This document shows, in pieces, positions 45,690 through 57,963 of a stretch of 64,000 nucleotides of DNA. The stretch lies in contig JAEMBT020000009.1 of assembly GCA_018873245.2 (NCBI GenBank), positions 7,121,288-7,185,287 on the forward strand, read 5' to 3'. The DNA is from Archegozetes longisetosus. Taxonomy: Eukaryota; Arthropoda; Arachnida; Sarcoptiformes; Trhypochthoniidae. Numbering within the stretch: the first letter of the stretch is position 1; each line of letters opens with the position of its first letter. Both the position numbers and the translations under genes were made by a program. The notes under the pieces were generated by a model. It was not told the DNA's origin, did no database searches, and worked only from the letters and a program-made list of their open reading frames with translations.

Positions 45690-46230
45690 AAGCTGCTAAT
45701 TCTTGATGACAATTTCCTGTCAGCAAAAAATTGGGCTGGTCAGGAGGATTTTAAAAGAGCTGGATTAAGGGCAAATCATGAAATGTTAATAAGAGTAGAT
45801 AGTAGAGGCTATTTTGTTGCTGACGGATTTCAACATGTATTATTCTTTGCTTCTACTGGGTCTGGTAAGGGAGTAGGTTTTGTGATTTCTAATTTCCTAT
45901 TTTTTGATCATTCAGTGATAGTACACGATATTAAACTTGAAAACCACGAATTAACAAGTGAATGGAGAAATCGTCAAGGGCATAATCTGTTTGTTTGGGA
46001 ACCAGCTAACCTATATAGTTACTCACTGTTATAACCCTATCGATTGGGTTAGTAGTAAACTTGGGCTGATATTAAATGATGCCCAAAAAATCTCTAATCT
46101 TATTATACCTGAGAAGGATTTTTGGAATAATTAAGCTAGAAATTTTTTTTCTAAGATGTAGTACTGATCCTAACAAACCAAAAACTTTTGGTGAAGTACA
46201 ATCAAAGGAAACAAAAACGAAGCAGTAAAA
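45690..46230 (+). pseudogene. VirD4/TraG-type conjugation coupling protein fragment
   Basis: VirD4/TraG ATPases dock DNA-protein substrates at type IV secretion channels. The stretch reads LILDDNFLSAKNWAGQEDFK, then RGYFVADGFQHVLFFASTGS with Walker A GSGKG, then VIVHDIKLENHELTS and LFVWEPAN, and after a frameshift IDWVSSK and SNLIIPEKDFWNN. Order and motifs fit the N-terminal part of the nucleotide-binding domain. It stops at an in-frame TAA near 46134 and fades by 46230. No other conjugation gene follows. Orientia and some Rickettsia carry many such genes on conjugative elements. It directly joins the duplicated Gr 3' flank. Confidence 0.75.
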
Positions 46231-46239
46231 AAGTTTGCT

Positions 46240-46620
46240 TTTTAGGGTTCTAATCTTAAAACAAAAAAGTTTATATACTTAGTCATACATGTCTTTTCCC
46301 TGTCAAATATACTTATAAGTAAACTAATACTATACGCTCAGTCAATGCTTTGATATTCTTAGTCATTATTTCAATTATGCGTAGACTGAGTATTCAAACT
46401 TTTTTCCGTTATTTATTCATATTTTAATGCTTTATAATCATTACATGATTTTTAACTGTGAAAAAGTAAGGCTACTTGGCTTTTCTTCTTTTGATTGTAC
46501 AGTGTGACTAAATCGAGATCGGTGAAGTGAGGAACAAAGCTTTTGAAAGGGCCCCTCTTTCATTTAAAAAATATTTCTAAATATCACAAAATCATCAAAA
46601 TGTTCAACAATGAATACCAA
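46240..46620. other. Intergenic, nothing recognised
   Basis: AT-rich, possibly decayed continuation of the VirD4/TraG fragment. Confidence 0.3.
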
Positions 46621-46622
46621 AT

Positions 46623-47405
46623 AAAGAACATTGCCGAACCCTGCCTATCATATATTTAAAAATATATGTTAACATATTTAATCACGATGTAAAATGTAAT
46701 ATTTTGGTGGGAACCCCACCTCCATCCCCACCGGACTCTCCATTTTTGTCGCCGCCGAGGCTTACTCTTGTTCCTCCAATTCCATGCAGATATCATTCAG
46801 AAATTCTCATCGGGCCTAATCATCAAATTGGCTACCGCTGGAAGACCCAATTTAACGCTGTTCGTTATCCGCCATCCTGGTAGCATGTTGAGGAACCACA
46901 GGAGTCCTGGGGGCCAACTCCCTGTGGACCGTAGCGTTTTCACTATGTGAAGACATGTTTGATGGTTTTTTGTATTATTCAAGCTGAACATTATATTTTT
47001 TATAAATTCACTTTTAAACGGATCTATATGTATTTTTTAACGCTTAATCCGAATATCAAATCAAAACTTTTATATCGAATAGTTTTCGAGATATTCGAAT
47101 TTTGTGTCAAATTTTTTGATTTTTTGATTTTAAGATTTTTGAATATATGATATATTGTCTCTATGTAGGATTTAACACTGACTACAAATATGAAAACTAT
47201 TTTTCGATATCTTTAATATCCACCAAATAAATTTATACTTTATCCATTTTAAAATTTTAACGACATTTAACGCTCAAACTATAAGTTGTACGGAGATGGG
47301 CTCATTGGCAATTTTGATCTGGCTGATGACCTCTATTAAAATATACCATCAGATCCAGAGTGCCAAAGTAGGCAGAATCCCATAGACTTTCCGGCAATGT
47401 TCTTT
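46623..47405. mobile_element. Candidate element bounded by a 14-bp inverted repeat
   Basis: AAAGAACATTGCCG at 46623-46636 is repeated in inverse at 47392-47405. The interior has a GC-richer part (46710-46950) with short ORFs on both strands and an AT-rich part. No transposase motif is recognised and no target duplication is clear. Confidence 0.4.
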
Positions 47406-47679
47406 TAAATCAGTTATTTCACACATAATTTATATCACTATGGTAAGGGTAGTTTCATTAATCTTAGAGAAGTTGGCTACTTTCATGCTTAAGATTAACT
47501 CATGGGGATTCTGAAAGTGTAGATCAGTACTGTTTTGATATCTTTTGTTCGAACAACTTCGGCTTGCGCTTCTTCAAATATTATTACAAATGTGACTATT
47601 GATAAAGTGAGGACAACAATTATATTATTGTTGACAGAAGAAACCTTTATATAAATCGACTTGTATGGCAAAGGAATTT

Positions 47680-47792
47680 TTCGGCCAAATGAGTGTCGGT
47701 CAAACGCACCTGTCAGTAAAATGATCGTTGGTCAAATGTACCTGTCGGTCAGGTGAGTGTCGCTCAAAGGACTGTCGGTCAAACGTATTAAA
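47680..47792. repeat. Degenerate tandem repeat, unit about 15-17 bp
   Basis: About seven copies of a unit like TGTCGGTCAAACGCACC follow each other. It is CpG-richer than the surroundings. Confidence 0.7.
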
Positions 47793-47799
47793 CCCGCTA

Positions 47800-49380
47800 A
47801 GACTCAGGTTCGGAGTTTTCAAGCCTATGAACAACATTAGTTAAAAGGTTAACTTCAACAGTATTTATTTTAAAAATTTCAAAAAAAGTTATGTTATTTG
47901 TTAGAAATCTGTAAAAAATCCACTGATCATAGAACAAAGTGAAACTGTCAAAACGATAACACAAAGTCTAAGATAATTAATGTTCAACTCTGAGAACAAA
48001 TGGATGAAATATCATACTTAAGCACAAATTTTTACATTTCGTCTTATTATAAATAATTTGAACTAAGAGTGTTTTCTCCAAATGCAGTCGAATGTATAAA
48101 ACAAGATTCTCTTCAACAAATATGTTATGCAGATATAAATTCTTTGATTTTAAATCAGTTTTTCATTCTTTTAAAATATTTTGTCAAGCAGTTATCTTAA
48201 AATGTTTTTATTTAATGCTTTACTAATGCTTTCAAGGTTATATTGTATTATCGCTAGCTATGAAATGCAGCTCATATTTTAAAAGAATAACAATTCAGAT
48301 CTATTTTGTTTATATAAGATATGTTAAAAAACTGGCAAAGAGAGTCAGTCTTTATGAGGCCTGAGAAGAGGACCTCATTATGCCTCTAAGTGAATGTGAA
48401 AAAGTGTTAGAAAGAAGTAAAATCTTTTAATATGTGAGAACTTTTAAATATGTTTATAACATTTTTATGTATTAATCAAATAATGAAATCACGTCTAAGT
48501 CCTATTTTATATTTCTTTATCTATTTGTTAATTAGATATTATTTTAATTACTTATAATTTTTAAAGAAAATAAAAGATTGCAATCAAACAAAGTATAATA
48601 CAACTAATAATTTAATAGAATATTTGTTTCAGAATTCTGGATAAATAGTTAACTTTAGTCCCCAGTTATGCGTTTAGGTTTATGAGCTCGAACCTGAACG
48701 GCATAACAAGTATTTAACGAAACGTAATTTGGAACAAACCAGATCAATAACTTTCATAAACTTGAACCATAAGTCAAGACATCAATTTTTGATGAATGAT
48801 TCATAAGTTCAGTACTGAGACATATTTAATATAGACGCAACGAGTTTATAAATACAAAAGCGATAGTGTCATAAAAGGTGTTTTATTTATGTATCGATAA
48901 TCGATATCACATTAAACCGTTCATAAAGGAAAGAGATTGCAATGCATTACGTTCATATTTAAAAGCATTAACAGGTTTAGTAATAACTTATTAGTTAAGT
49001 ATATAACTTTATGAATAAATATTCACTTAGACGTTACAACTTTTTGATAGTGCACAGTATTGTAGTACATAGTATTGCAGTACATTATATATCAAGTTAT
49101 TACAGTATATATGAAAGAAAGTTTCAACGATTTCATATATTAGATATACGCTATAAAACAAGTTCAAAAGTTTCTAAACTCTGCTTCAGTCGTTTTGATA
49201 AAAATGATGAATAATTGAGTGAAAGATTGAGTCAAATTTTGATTTGAACTTTGGATAAATATATTCGTTTTATAGCGAATAACCGATACAATAAGTAATT
49301 TAAATGATCTGTATTTCTCAAATATTTTCAAAAATCAATTCAATCGAAAACCAAAACAATAATTATTGAAACGTTTTTAT
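47800..49380. other. Intergenic, nothing recognised
   Basis: About 1.6 kb of AT-rich DNA; the short ORF at 49011-49214 has no support. Confidence 0.45.
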
Positions 49381-49383
49381 TCA

Positions 49384-50656
49384 CTAATGTTTTCCAGTTT
49401 GAGACAATATTATGGAATAATTGAAAATAAAGCAAAAAATCTGAAATGAAATAATCAAACAATACTCAGAGATTAGATCCAAACTTCATAGCATATGGTA
49501 AATAATGTAGAAACATACCGATAACAAAGTCTTTCTCCTCAAAGGTATTGTTCCAAATATAGTGAATCCAAACTTTGAATCATTAGATCGTGTTTTGAAA
49601 GATAGCGCTTCTCTCAAACCTTTTTCATCCAAATTTAGAGAATTTAAATCCAATTCATCGAAACATAAATTCAAATTTTTACTCTCTTCATAAACCATTC
49701 CATGTATTAAACAATTGGTCATAAGTTTGATAATATTTAACATTGAGTACGAAATATTCGTCCAAAAAAAATACTCTAAAAATTGGTGTTTCGATACCCA
49801 TAATACAGGAATAGACTTCTATCATCAGACCATTTATAGTTGTTATCGAATCAAAAAAGCTAATCCAGGACAAAGATTTGTCCAAATCTCTGATAGAATT
49901 TCTCGCTTCGAAATATGAATTTCTTGCATTACGAATGAGTTGTAAACTTGAATATTGAGAAAAAAGTTGTATTTGATTGTTTCAATTGTTGAGTCAATTG
50001 CTGTAAATGTTCACTCATTGATAGAGAAATCGCTAAAATAATTTGATTAGTAATATAATTGATTATTGAACAGATCTAGTTAAAAGTGAGTTTCGGAAAA
50101 TAAATATTTTTACCCCAAGTTATGAAAGACAAGGCTGTTCGTGATATCGAGAAATAGATTTGCCATAACGTCATAGTCATGATATATCTAAAGCTAAATG
50201 AATTTCGAGTAGAACTCAATACGGAATAAGTATTCAAAATTTGAAAGACTATGACCATTACAAAAAAATGTAAATTATTATTTTGTTTTTTAAGCATTTA
50301 ATTTGATAAGTGAGCAATACTTTAAACAGATTGTGGGCTCTGAATTGATAATAACTTTGACTGACAAAAAATAATGCTCTGGATAATATAGATTGAAATG
50401 CTAGCAGGTAATATATTGTGTTAAAACCAGAATCGTGTACTTCATCTATATATGAATAGCTTTTTAAATAATGAGCCACTGTACCGATGCTTATTATTAG
50501 TATTATTAGAGCCGTTGATACCCAGCTAAATATTTTTAAGTATTCATTGATCACTAACTTTCCAGTTTTAGTAATAAATAAACCACCGAATGTTATTCCA
50601 AATATGCGATAATACCATAAAAGCAATGTTACGAACAGTGATTTATTGTTATTCAT
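49384..50656 (-). pseudogene. Gr-like gene, copy I, minus strand, frameshifted
   Basis: The only inverted receptor copy with all three exons: exon 1 50656-50114 (MNNNKSLFVTLLLWYYRIFG), exon 2 50032-49519 and exon 3 49440-49384 (FNYSIILSQTGKH). Introns are 81 and 78 bp with normal GT-AG ends. Breaks are one base lost in a T run near 50272 (exon 1), one extra T near 49965 and a shift near 49768 in another T run (exon 2). All lie in homopolymers, so they may be real decay or sequencing errors. It resembles copy G most in exon 1. Confidence 0.7.
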
Positions 50657-50719
50657 TTGGAAACAAAGGAGTTTCGAAATATTCAAATGTATATAATATC
50701 TGTATTTATTCACATTTCA

Positions 50720-51700
50720 CTTTTTACATTTCTCTTATGTTTGTCAACCAACAAACTATTCCTTTCTTTGCTAATTTTTTCGCAGAAAAATACAATTTTC
50801 TTAAATAATTATTTTTGTATTGCCCACAAGTCATTAAAAATAGTCATTTGATATAAATTATTTATTAGTTATGGAACAATTATTTGAGGTTATTTCAAAG
50901 CAATTTAATCAACACTTGTTTTGCTTTTATTCATTAAAAATGGTCGTTCTAATGAACTGTTAATATCAAATCTAAGAGATGAAACTTTTTGACATATTTT
51001 CACAGTTATGAAGTAGAAAATAATAATTGTCTTTTATTATTTTCTATACAATAGTGAACGATTATTGATTTTCACAATTATTATTCTCTACACAGTTACG
51101 GTATATCAGTAGTCATGACTTTTTCTGACTGCAAACTATGAAATTTCTATCGAAAATTTGAAGCAAAACCAGTGAAGTTTTAGAAACATTTTCGAAACAC
51201 CTTCAATTCTTATTTAGCATATTTTATGATCTCAAAATTTTCTATTTTCAATAACTTAATAGAGCTGCTCAAGATTTTCTCTTTTACATCTATTCGATAT
51301 ACATTTAATCGAAATTAGGCAAAACCATAACTGATATTTCAGACTTTTCAGTTCTTATTCTACCACTATAGACAGACAAATAATTATCTTATGCATGAGA
51401 AATATTTTAGAAAAATGATTTAATTTTTCACAATTAAAATTGCATTTGAATAGTCAAGTCAATACTTCAATCGTTCACAGTTATGACTAGATCTGAACTT
51501 ATTTTACTTTTACTAATAAATGAAACTTTTAATGGGCAGAAATTTTAGAGTTCAAACTTTAAATTATTCGAGAGATAACTTGTTTCTTGTATTAAGCTAA
51601 AATCTTATAAGCTATTCCGAAATTAAAGCCATATGAAAGCGTTTGAAAAAAAGAGGAGAGATTGGTATGAAATGTACTATAATAATATATGTAATGAAAG
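50720..51700. other. Intergenic, nothing recognised
   Basis: 5' side of copy I. No repeat in common with the other Gr flanks was noticed. Confidence 0.4.
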
Positions 51701-51728
51701 TTTTACGCAATAGTACAGAACTTAGTTC

Positions 51729-52075
51729 TGTACTATTCCCTAAACCATAAAATAAACTATTAGGACTTGTCATTGACTCAAAATCAATGACCTAATGCAT
51801 TAGATTTTTGATAATTGTAAAAGACTGATATATATAAAAGAGTTTTTACATTAGTGAAAGTTTTTTTTGTAAGATCTCATGAGTGTCCGACACAATTTCT
51901 AACATGTAAATTAATACAACGTAGTATTTGTGATTATTGTATTTTGTGTAATGTTCAGTGATTAATTAAACTTTTATTTAATTTTATTAATTGTTCAAAT
52001 ATCGAGGGTTTACTGTGTTAAGTAGCTAACAACGTAATAGACTCAATTCCAAGTCAAACCCTACAAAGACGTTAC
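51729..52075 (+). repeat. Possible solo LTR
   Basis: A segment starting TGTACTATTCCC and ending GACGTTACA has a TATATAAAAG box in its first third (51831-51840). These features fit an LTR with its own promoter. The start overlaps a 13-bp-arm hairpin (51709-51737, AATAGTACAGAAC with 3-base loop). No second copy or coding interior is present and no target duplication was found, so this is tentative. Confidence 0.3.
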
Positions 52076-52079
52076 ATGT

Positions 52080-53220
52080 GGCTCACAAATACTAGTCTGC
52101 CCCCGGGAGTAGATCGCATGTAACAAAAATATAGCGTAATATTAAAAGGTTCTAACATTTGAGTGAATGTTCATTCATAAAGTTATATATTTAACTTACA
52201 AGTTATTACTAGACTTTTTAGTACTTTTAAATGTGAACTTTAATGTATTACAATCCTCTCTTTTATAAACGGTTTCATATACTGTTTTCATATAAAATAG
52301 ACGAACCACATTTTGAATTGAACTTTTGAGCAACAGTTTAAAAACTGAAAGACTCGTCGATAAAAACAATTTGACATTTTCTCTGCAACATTGACAATAT
52401 CAGCCACGCAAACGTTAAGATTAATTATGAACTTATTAGTCTTATCTAATCTTTTGAGAAACTATCTAAAGGATAGAATATCTCTGAAAATATTGAGTCT
52501 ATTAAGAGTCGCAAAAGAAATTCAACAGAAATGGAAGTTGAGAAGATATTTTTATCAAACAATGAAAAGTATTTAGTAAAACTGTCAGATAGTTTTCAGA
52601 CGAATTTCTTCACATTAATGATTGCTGACTTATTTTAATTTTTAAAAAGGTCAATAGATAAGTTATAACGGATTTTTCCTATTTCTTGCTAACAATCACA
52701 CAGTGGTATGATTTAATAAACTCTGAATAGAAAATAATATATTTTATATAAACGTCAGCGAAACGGTCAGGAGAAACGAATACATAATTTCGGTCAAAAC
52801 TTCCTTGAAGTTGAAAGATGATATATGATAATCAAGCAAAAATTTATACGTTTACACCAACCATATAGTTGTAAACATAAAATATTTACAAAAATTTATT
52901 CTGAACTTTTAGCACTTATTATAATTAGCATATCGTTAAGTGGTTGCTATAAATTCTGCTTCTGATTGAAATAACATTGCAGATAGACCTATACCACTGA
53001 AATTACGATGTGTTAAACACTAATTATTTCACTATAAGTTAGAAATTTGTTTTAGATTGAATAAACTTAAATCTATTCTGTTTACATATTAGTTATCACA
53101 CATGATGAAATGTTACCTAAAAATTTTCCGCTTTGCACTAATATGATCATATAATTTGAATAAAAAAGAATATCTGTGAACAAATTCTAAATATTAATAT
53201 CTCGAGCCAATGTGGAGTGG
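52080..53220. other. Intergenic, nothing recognised
   Basis: The only structure seen is GTTACATG at 52071 pairing with CATGTAAC about 45 bp later. The short ORF at 52391-52576 has no support. Confidence 0.4.
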
Positions 53221-53224
53221 ACCA

Positions 53225-54970
53225 CATTTAAAGCTTCACCAATCATTTAAGGCTGTCTCATATTGAAAATTAACTGCTGTAAGATCAATTCTATGCTTAA
53301 TTAAAAGCTTTATTAAGTAGTTAAGTTAAAATTAAAGTAAATCTAAGTTAAGATATACGAATTTAAAAAGTAGTATAATCTTTGACTTCGAATTTTCTGT
53401 AATTATATAGTTTCTATTTAAAACTATATTAACCAAATTAAATGTAGGTTATGTGAATTCGAAAATCATTATATCGTATCGCTTTATGCATTAGATTACT
53501 TCATTAAAATATAAGTGGAACCTCATTTGAGTTCGACTTCCTACAAGGCTTTACCTTAGCTAATTCCAAAGTAGTCATTTTTTAAGATGCGATGGCTTTA
53601 TTTTCCTCTATTGAAGTATATATTATTGTTGGACTGTACGTAAAGATCTAAGCGTTACAGCTACTCTAACCCATCTTGCGGTGTTAATTCTCTTTCCAAC
53701 CAATTTAGCTTTTATAGTTTGTTCTACATCAATGCACTTGGATCAGCTATAACTTCTTTATTCCCTGTATCCGTCTTAGCCACATAAGGTGATTGCTATG
53801 AGAAACACTCCAACTTCATCCTACCACGAAATTTCCAATAACATTACGTTCTTCTACAACCTTACCATTCATATGTATTAATTTACCTTTTAGAGATTGC
53901 GAATTTAGCCTGGTTAGCGTTACTACGGTTTCCAGGACATATCTTTACTATTGGGGGTTAGAAAAATTTTTACCCTAAAGTAGTTTGCCAAAATTATTAT
54001 GTTGCCTTTATGAAATCCATCCATTGGAAACTGCAAAAACTATAATTATTCTGGATTTATTGCAAATAAAAACAGTTTTGATCCTTGTTTTTGTACAAAC
54101 TTGAATATAACTTAATTTTGACATTTCCTCTAGCTTTTTACTTACGCACAAACTGGTATGAATAATAGGGCATCTCTAACAAACTAGCAACACAATCATA
54201 AACTGCAGAGTTTCATTGACTTTCAACAATGAAGGTGCTAGTTTTACTCGCTTGTTGTATGCTATTATTAGTCTGCGAAAATATTGTTAACGCAATCTGT
54301 CTAGAAAGCTGTGATGGATATCGAGCGCGCTGTTACGGGAACAATAAAGGAGCAAGGGATACCATTTGCCGTGATCCAAGCAGATACTGTCAATTTCGAT
54401 TTTTGTTTGAGACATGTTATTGTTGTAATTTTAACGAGACTATTGGACGCGATTTTCACCCTCTTAGTTTAGGTTAAGAGGCACGTTGTTATAATGTTAA
54501 TGTTATTATGTTTGTTAAAATATCGACTTTATAAGGTTGTGGTATATAATACTGCAGTATAATTATTTTTCTTAGCCCATTTACATAAATGAGTGATAAA
54601 TTCGTAAGATCTGTATAATGTAACTATTTTTTGTACTGTACATGCCTATAGGTACACTTGATGTGCCTTGTTACATGCATCACAGCATATCTACTCTTAT
54701 TACTATTAATAAAAAGAAACGTTTTATCTGCATTTTTGCATTGATATTAAAATATCGTAAATTATAACTTTCAAGCTACAAGTTTGAACTTACATGAAAT
54801 AGCTCCTACAAATTTTAATAGACAATTGCCATCCTACTAATTTCATCTTCACCATCTACATTTTCTTGAATTGAATAATCTAATTTCATTTCATTTTAAA
54901 AATGAAAAAAATAATACTATTTGATATTGTGTAAAACTTATGTTAAAGGAGTGATGAAAATTCTACAATA
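53225..54970. repeat. Segmental duplication block 3 around the cysteine-rich peptide gene
   Basis: Paralogous to block 1 from GGCTGTCTCATATTGAAAAT onward. Its 3' part enters the left palindrome arm and joins the bacterial-type DNA at about 54990. Confidence 0.75.
54229..54477 (+). CDS. Secreted 8-cysteine peptide, copy 3
   Basis: 82 residues with the same signal peptide, eight-cysteine spacing and tail as copy 1. Changes include AICLES for AFCLES at the start of the mature chain, RDPSRYC, and FETCYCC in place of FGTCYCC. The upstream TATA motif is altered to TATGAATA. At least the last 180 bp also lie in inverted form at 63819-64000, identical by eye. Function unknown. Confidence 0.8.
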   Translation: MKVLVLLACCMLLLVCENIVNAICLESCDGYRARCYGNNKGARDTICRDPSRYCQFRFLFETCYCCNFNETIGRDFHPLSLG

Positions 54971-54994
54971 AGATTTGTATTAGTTTAAACTTAT

Positions 54995-55265
54995 TTAGAA
55001 AATGATCATTTGCCGAAAATTTTAATAGCTACAGCGGTAATATTTGCATTATTTAGGTCTTCTAATAACGATGTAATAGCTCTCTATCCAGTATGGTCTG
55101 TATTAATCCTACAAAAGTATGCAACACAGTTTCTCTTCTTCATTAACGTCGTTAACATCAGTTCCTTGATTAAGGGAGGTATTCACTTGATTTATATGTT
55201 CTTTACTAAGAAAGTCACCCGTCAATAGAGTCCGTAGTTTTTGAGTAACTTCAGTGTTTCCCATT
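54995..55265 (-). pseudogene. Ankyrin-type protein start, left palindrome copy
   Basis: Inverted counterpart of 63020-63282, with an extra frameshift after KEHI. It reads MGNTEVTQKLRTLLTGDF and later ETVLHTFVG on the minus strand. See the right copy. Confidence 0.45.
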
Positions 55266-55529
55266 ATAGATTACTTTCGTTATTTATTATATCCTTCTGC
55301 TAAGTTTACTTAACCATAGTTAATATACAATAAAAAATGTCAAGCAACAACATAAAAACGACCCATTTAAGAGGTGTTTCACACTAGCCTTGCTAGTAGG
55401 CGCTAAATCTATGAAGCAAGTCAGATCTGAAAGAAAGTATCTGTAATAGAGCTTGGGGTTGCTGTTAGTGTCTTTCTATATTGTTCTAGATCAGTTAATT
55501 AATTCCCATTAGTTTAATGTTAAAGCAAG

Positions 55530-56560
55530 AGTGCAATTAGCCAGAAAATATAGACATATGACTATCTGAGTTAGTAGGACAAGAGGTATTAGTTAAAACT
55601 CCAACTCATAGTATGATGAATAAAAAGCTGTCTCACGCTCACATATTTCATGGTATTAGAGTAGGGAAGATTACTACAGCGAGGATTATTGCTAAGACTA
55701 TCGTTTCAATCTAGTAATTGTTAAAGATGGTATAGAAGCGTGTGATAATTGCAATAGTTGTGTGGTAGTAAGAGATAATTGCCATCCGGATATTAATGAA
55801 ATTGATGCAGCTAGTAGAACAAGTGTTGATGTAAAAAATAATAGAATATGCTGAATGTAAGCCTCTGCTGGCTAAATATAAGGTACTTATTGTTGATGAA
55901 ATGTCTTTATTAAAGTCACCGGAGGAGCTGTCACCACACGTATTTTCTTTTGCAATTACAGAAATAAATGAGACCCTTTACTTGTGTTTCGTGGTGTCCG
56001 AGTTTTGATCTAAAGCGTTTAAGTAAAGAGAAAATTGTGCAGGTCTTAAATCATATTGTTCTTAAGAAAAATATTGCAATTACTGAAGATGCGTTATAGT
56101 TTATTGCTATTAAAGCTGATGGCTCAGCGAGAAACGCTATATCCTTATTGAGCAAGCTCATACCTTATCACAAATATAGGATCTTTGAGGGTTACTTCAG
56201 AGTTACTGAGTAAATGTGGTAGGTTAGATTTAGATAGATTAACAAATTTGTTAGCTATTTCAAATCAGGATGTTCAGCAGGCCATTATAAAAATCTGCGA
56301 TCTATATACTATAGAAGTTGATTTTATCGTCTTTAATGAAAATAAATTTTAATGATTTATTGAGATATTTAAATCAAAACAAAGACGATTATTAATTATA
56401 GAGAGCCAATTTTGTTAATTACTCCGAAACATTAGATAACATAAGTCAAAATTTAGACGTTGATAAGCTTACTATTTTATAAGTTTTTGAATAAGGCTGA
56501 ACAGGAGCTTAAGAATACGCACAATCGGTAGCTTTGTTTTGAAATAGTTATTATCGGGTG
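55530..56560 (+). pseudogene. dnaX: DNA polymerase III gamma/tau (DnaX) relic, left copy
   Basis: DnaX is the clamp-loader ATPase. The relic reads LARKYRHMT, ELVGQEVLVKTPTHSMMNKK and LSHAHIFHGIRVGKITTARI. That last is the Walker A region, with the usual GxxGxGKT changed to GIRVGKIT. Then come CDNCNSC (part of the zinc site), EIDAASRTSVD, LLAKYKVLIVDEMSLL (Walker B DE), and further pieces of the lid region to EQELKNTHNR. Many frameshifts and stops interrupt it. It is bacterial in type and lies beside the host peptide block. Confidence 0.8.
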
Positions 56561-57210
56561 TTCAGGTTTCGTTGTTTAACAGTACAAGCTTTAAAAACGA
56601 AAACAAGTCACACAGGACATCAAAAAATAAGGATAAAGGGTTTTGGGAAATAAATAATCAATATAATCGATTGCAAAGAACAATAAAATTTTAATCATCA
56701 AGGCCGCCAGTGAATTAAAATGATTTTAGTAATATTTTTAGATTTTAAAATATAATAAAGAACGAGAAGTAGATTTATATTATTACTTGATGAATCAGGT
56801 ATAAATAATCAACATCTCTGCAAATATATATTCAGCTAAAAAGAATATTAATAACAAATTTTAATACAATCTTAATTGGAACATCATTCCTAATTCAGAA
56901 GGAGCTTAAGAAAGTTTTACCTTAAAAAGAATGTTGATTAAAACTTTTTCTCTTCAATAGAATTGAAAATACTATCAACCTATTCTAAAGAAGTAAAATT
57001 TTAGGATGTTAAAAACAAACAAATTAATAGACTGTTAGTTTTTCTATAAAGCATTAAATATTAAAGTATAAAAGACGATATATATAACGTGTAGCGATTG
57101 TTCTATTTAAGATCTTTAACCGTGATTAAAAGCATTTTATCACATAAACCTTGATGGTAATGAAAATTTTATCATTTCGTCTTTGCTGTAGACATTTTAA
57201 TTGTAAATAA
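56561..57210. other. Unassigned bacterial-like DNA, left arm
   Basis: Paired with 60870-61690. In the right arm traces such as WINLNWNIIPNSEGA suggest a decayed gene, but I cannot name it. Confidence 0.3.
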
Positions 57211-57214
57211 ACAG

Positions 57215-57570
57215 TGTTATATGATTTTAACTAAAATAAGAAGATAATTATGCTGCTAGGTATTCCTTAAAAAATGCTTACAGCTCATGGTATAGCACGG
57301 TACATTTGGTTTTATAAATATAGTTGAATCTTAAATCGGTAGAATAAATAAAAAAAGCATTATTCAAATGTCAAAGAAACTATTATTGAAGATCACTGCA
57401 GGAAAGAGAACAGAGAATATAGCACGAATCTATGCCAGAGGGGCAAAAAAATGTGAATTAGACAAAAGCAGGATAAAGGTATTAAGACTATTTTTTCGGT
57501 AGAGAAATACTATGTGAGACAGGAAATCATCCGGGAAATCGTTGTGCTGTAACAGTAGTACTATCAGTCA
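57215..57570 (+). pseudogene. pal: Pal (OmpA-domain lipoprotein) relic, left copy
   Basis: Left-arm counterpart of the right copy, with about 90 bp more lost. It keeps the region around SNVKETIIEDH and the C-terminal end (FGRE-like, GNHPGNRCAVTVVLS). The MITE begins at its last codons. Confidence 0.6.
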
Positions 57571-57963
57571 AAAAGTATGTCAAATGTGCGCTTAAATAAC
57601 AGTAAAACCAATGAGAATTGAACCAAATAAGGGAAAATTAAATAAATAATTATATTATTATATTATTTTGATAAGTATTATCCTAATGAGTCATGAGATG
57701 CAACATTTTCAAATCTCTATAGGTGCTATAATTTGTATCAAGCATATAAGTAACTTAAATCAGATAAATAATTGAGGAATGTTTAATGCAAAATGATTTA
57801 TGAAGTCTATCAGTAAAACGATTAATGCAATAGTTCATCATTTGTTTTGCAATAAGGCCGGTCTAAACTAAATTTTATAAATGCTTTAAAATGTTGATTG
57901 TAATATCCCTAAGTATTTAAGGTGCGGAAAGCTTTATTTAACATATATTTTTGGCCGATAGTA
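57559..57963. mobile_element. Tc1/IS630-type MITE, left copy
   Basis: The ends are inverted: TACTATCAGTCAAAAAGTAT and (reverse complement of the right end) TACTATCGGCCAAAAATATA, with TA at each end. No ORF. The same element is in the right arm, so it was there before the arms formed. Confidence 0.65.

Noticed and set aside
46768-46991. Overlapping ORFs on both strands in the GC-richer patch
   Set aside because: Both are open only because the patch is GC-richer; no family motif is visible.
51709-51737. Palindrome AGAAC-TTA-GTTCT as a steroid-receptor or heat-shock response element
   Set aside because: Half-site spacing does not match either consensus. It is better seen as a hairpin at the edge of a possible LTR.
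55010-55228. Plus-strand 72-codon ORF in the left palindrome arm
   Set aside because: It is antisense to the ankyrin-type fragment, which is the reading with recognisable motifs.
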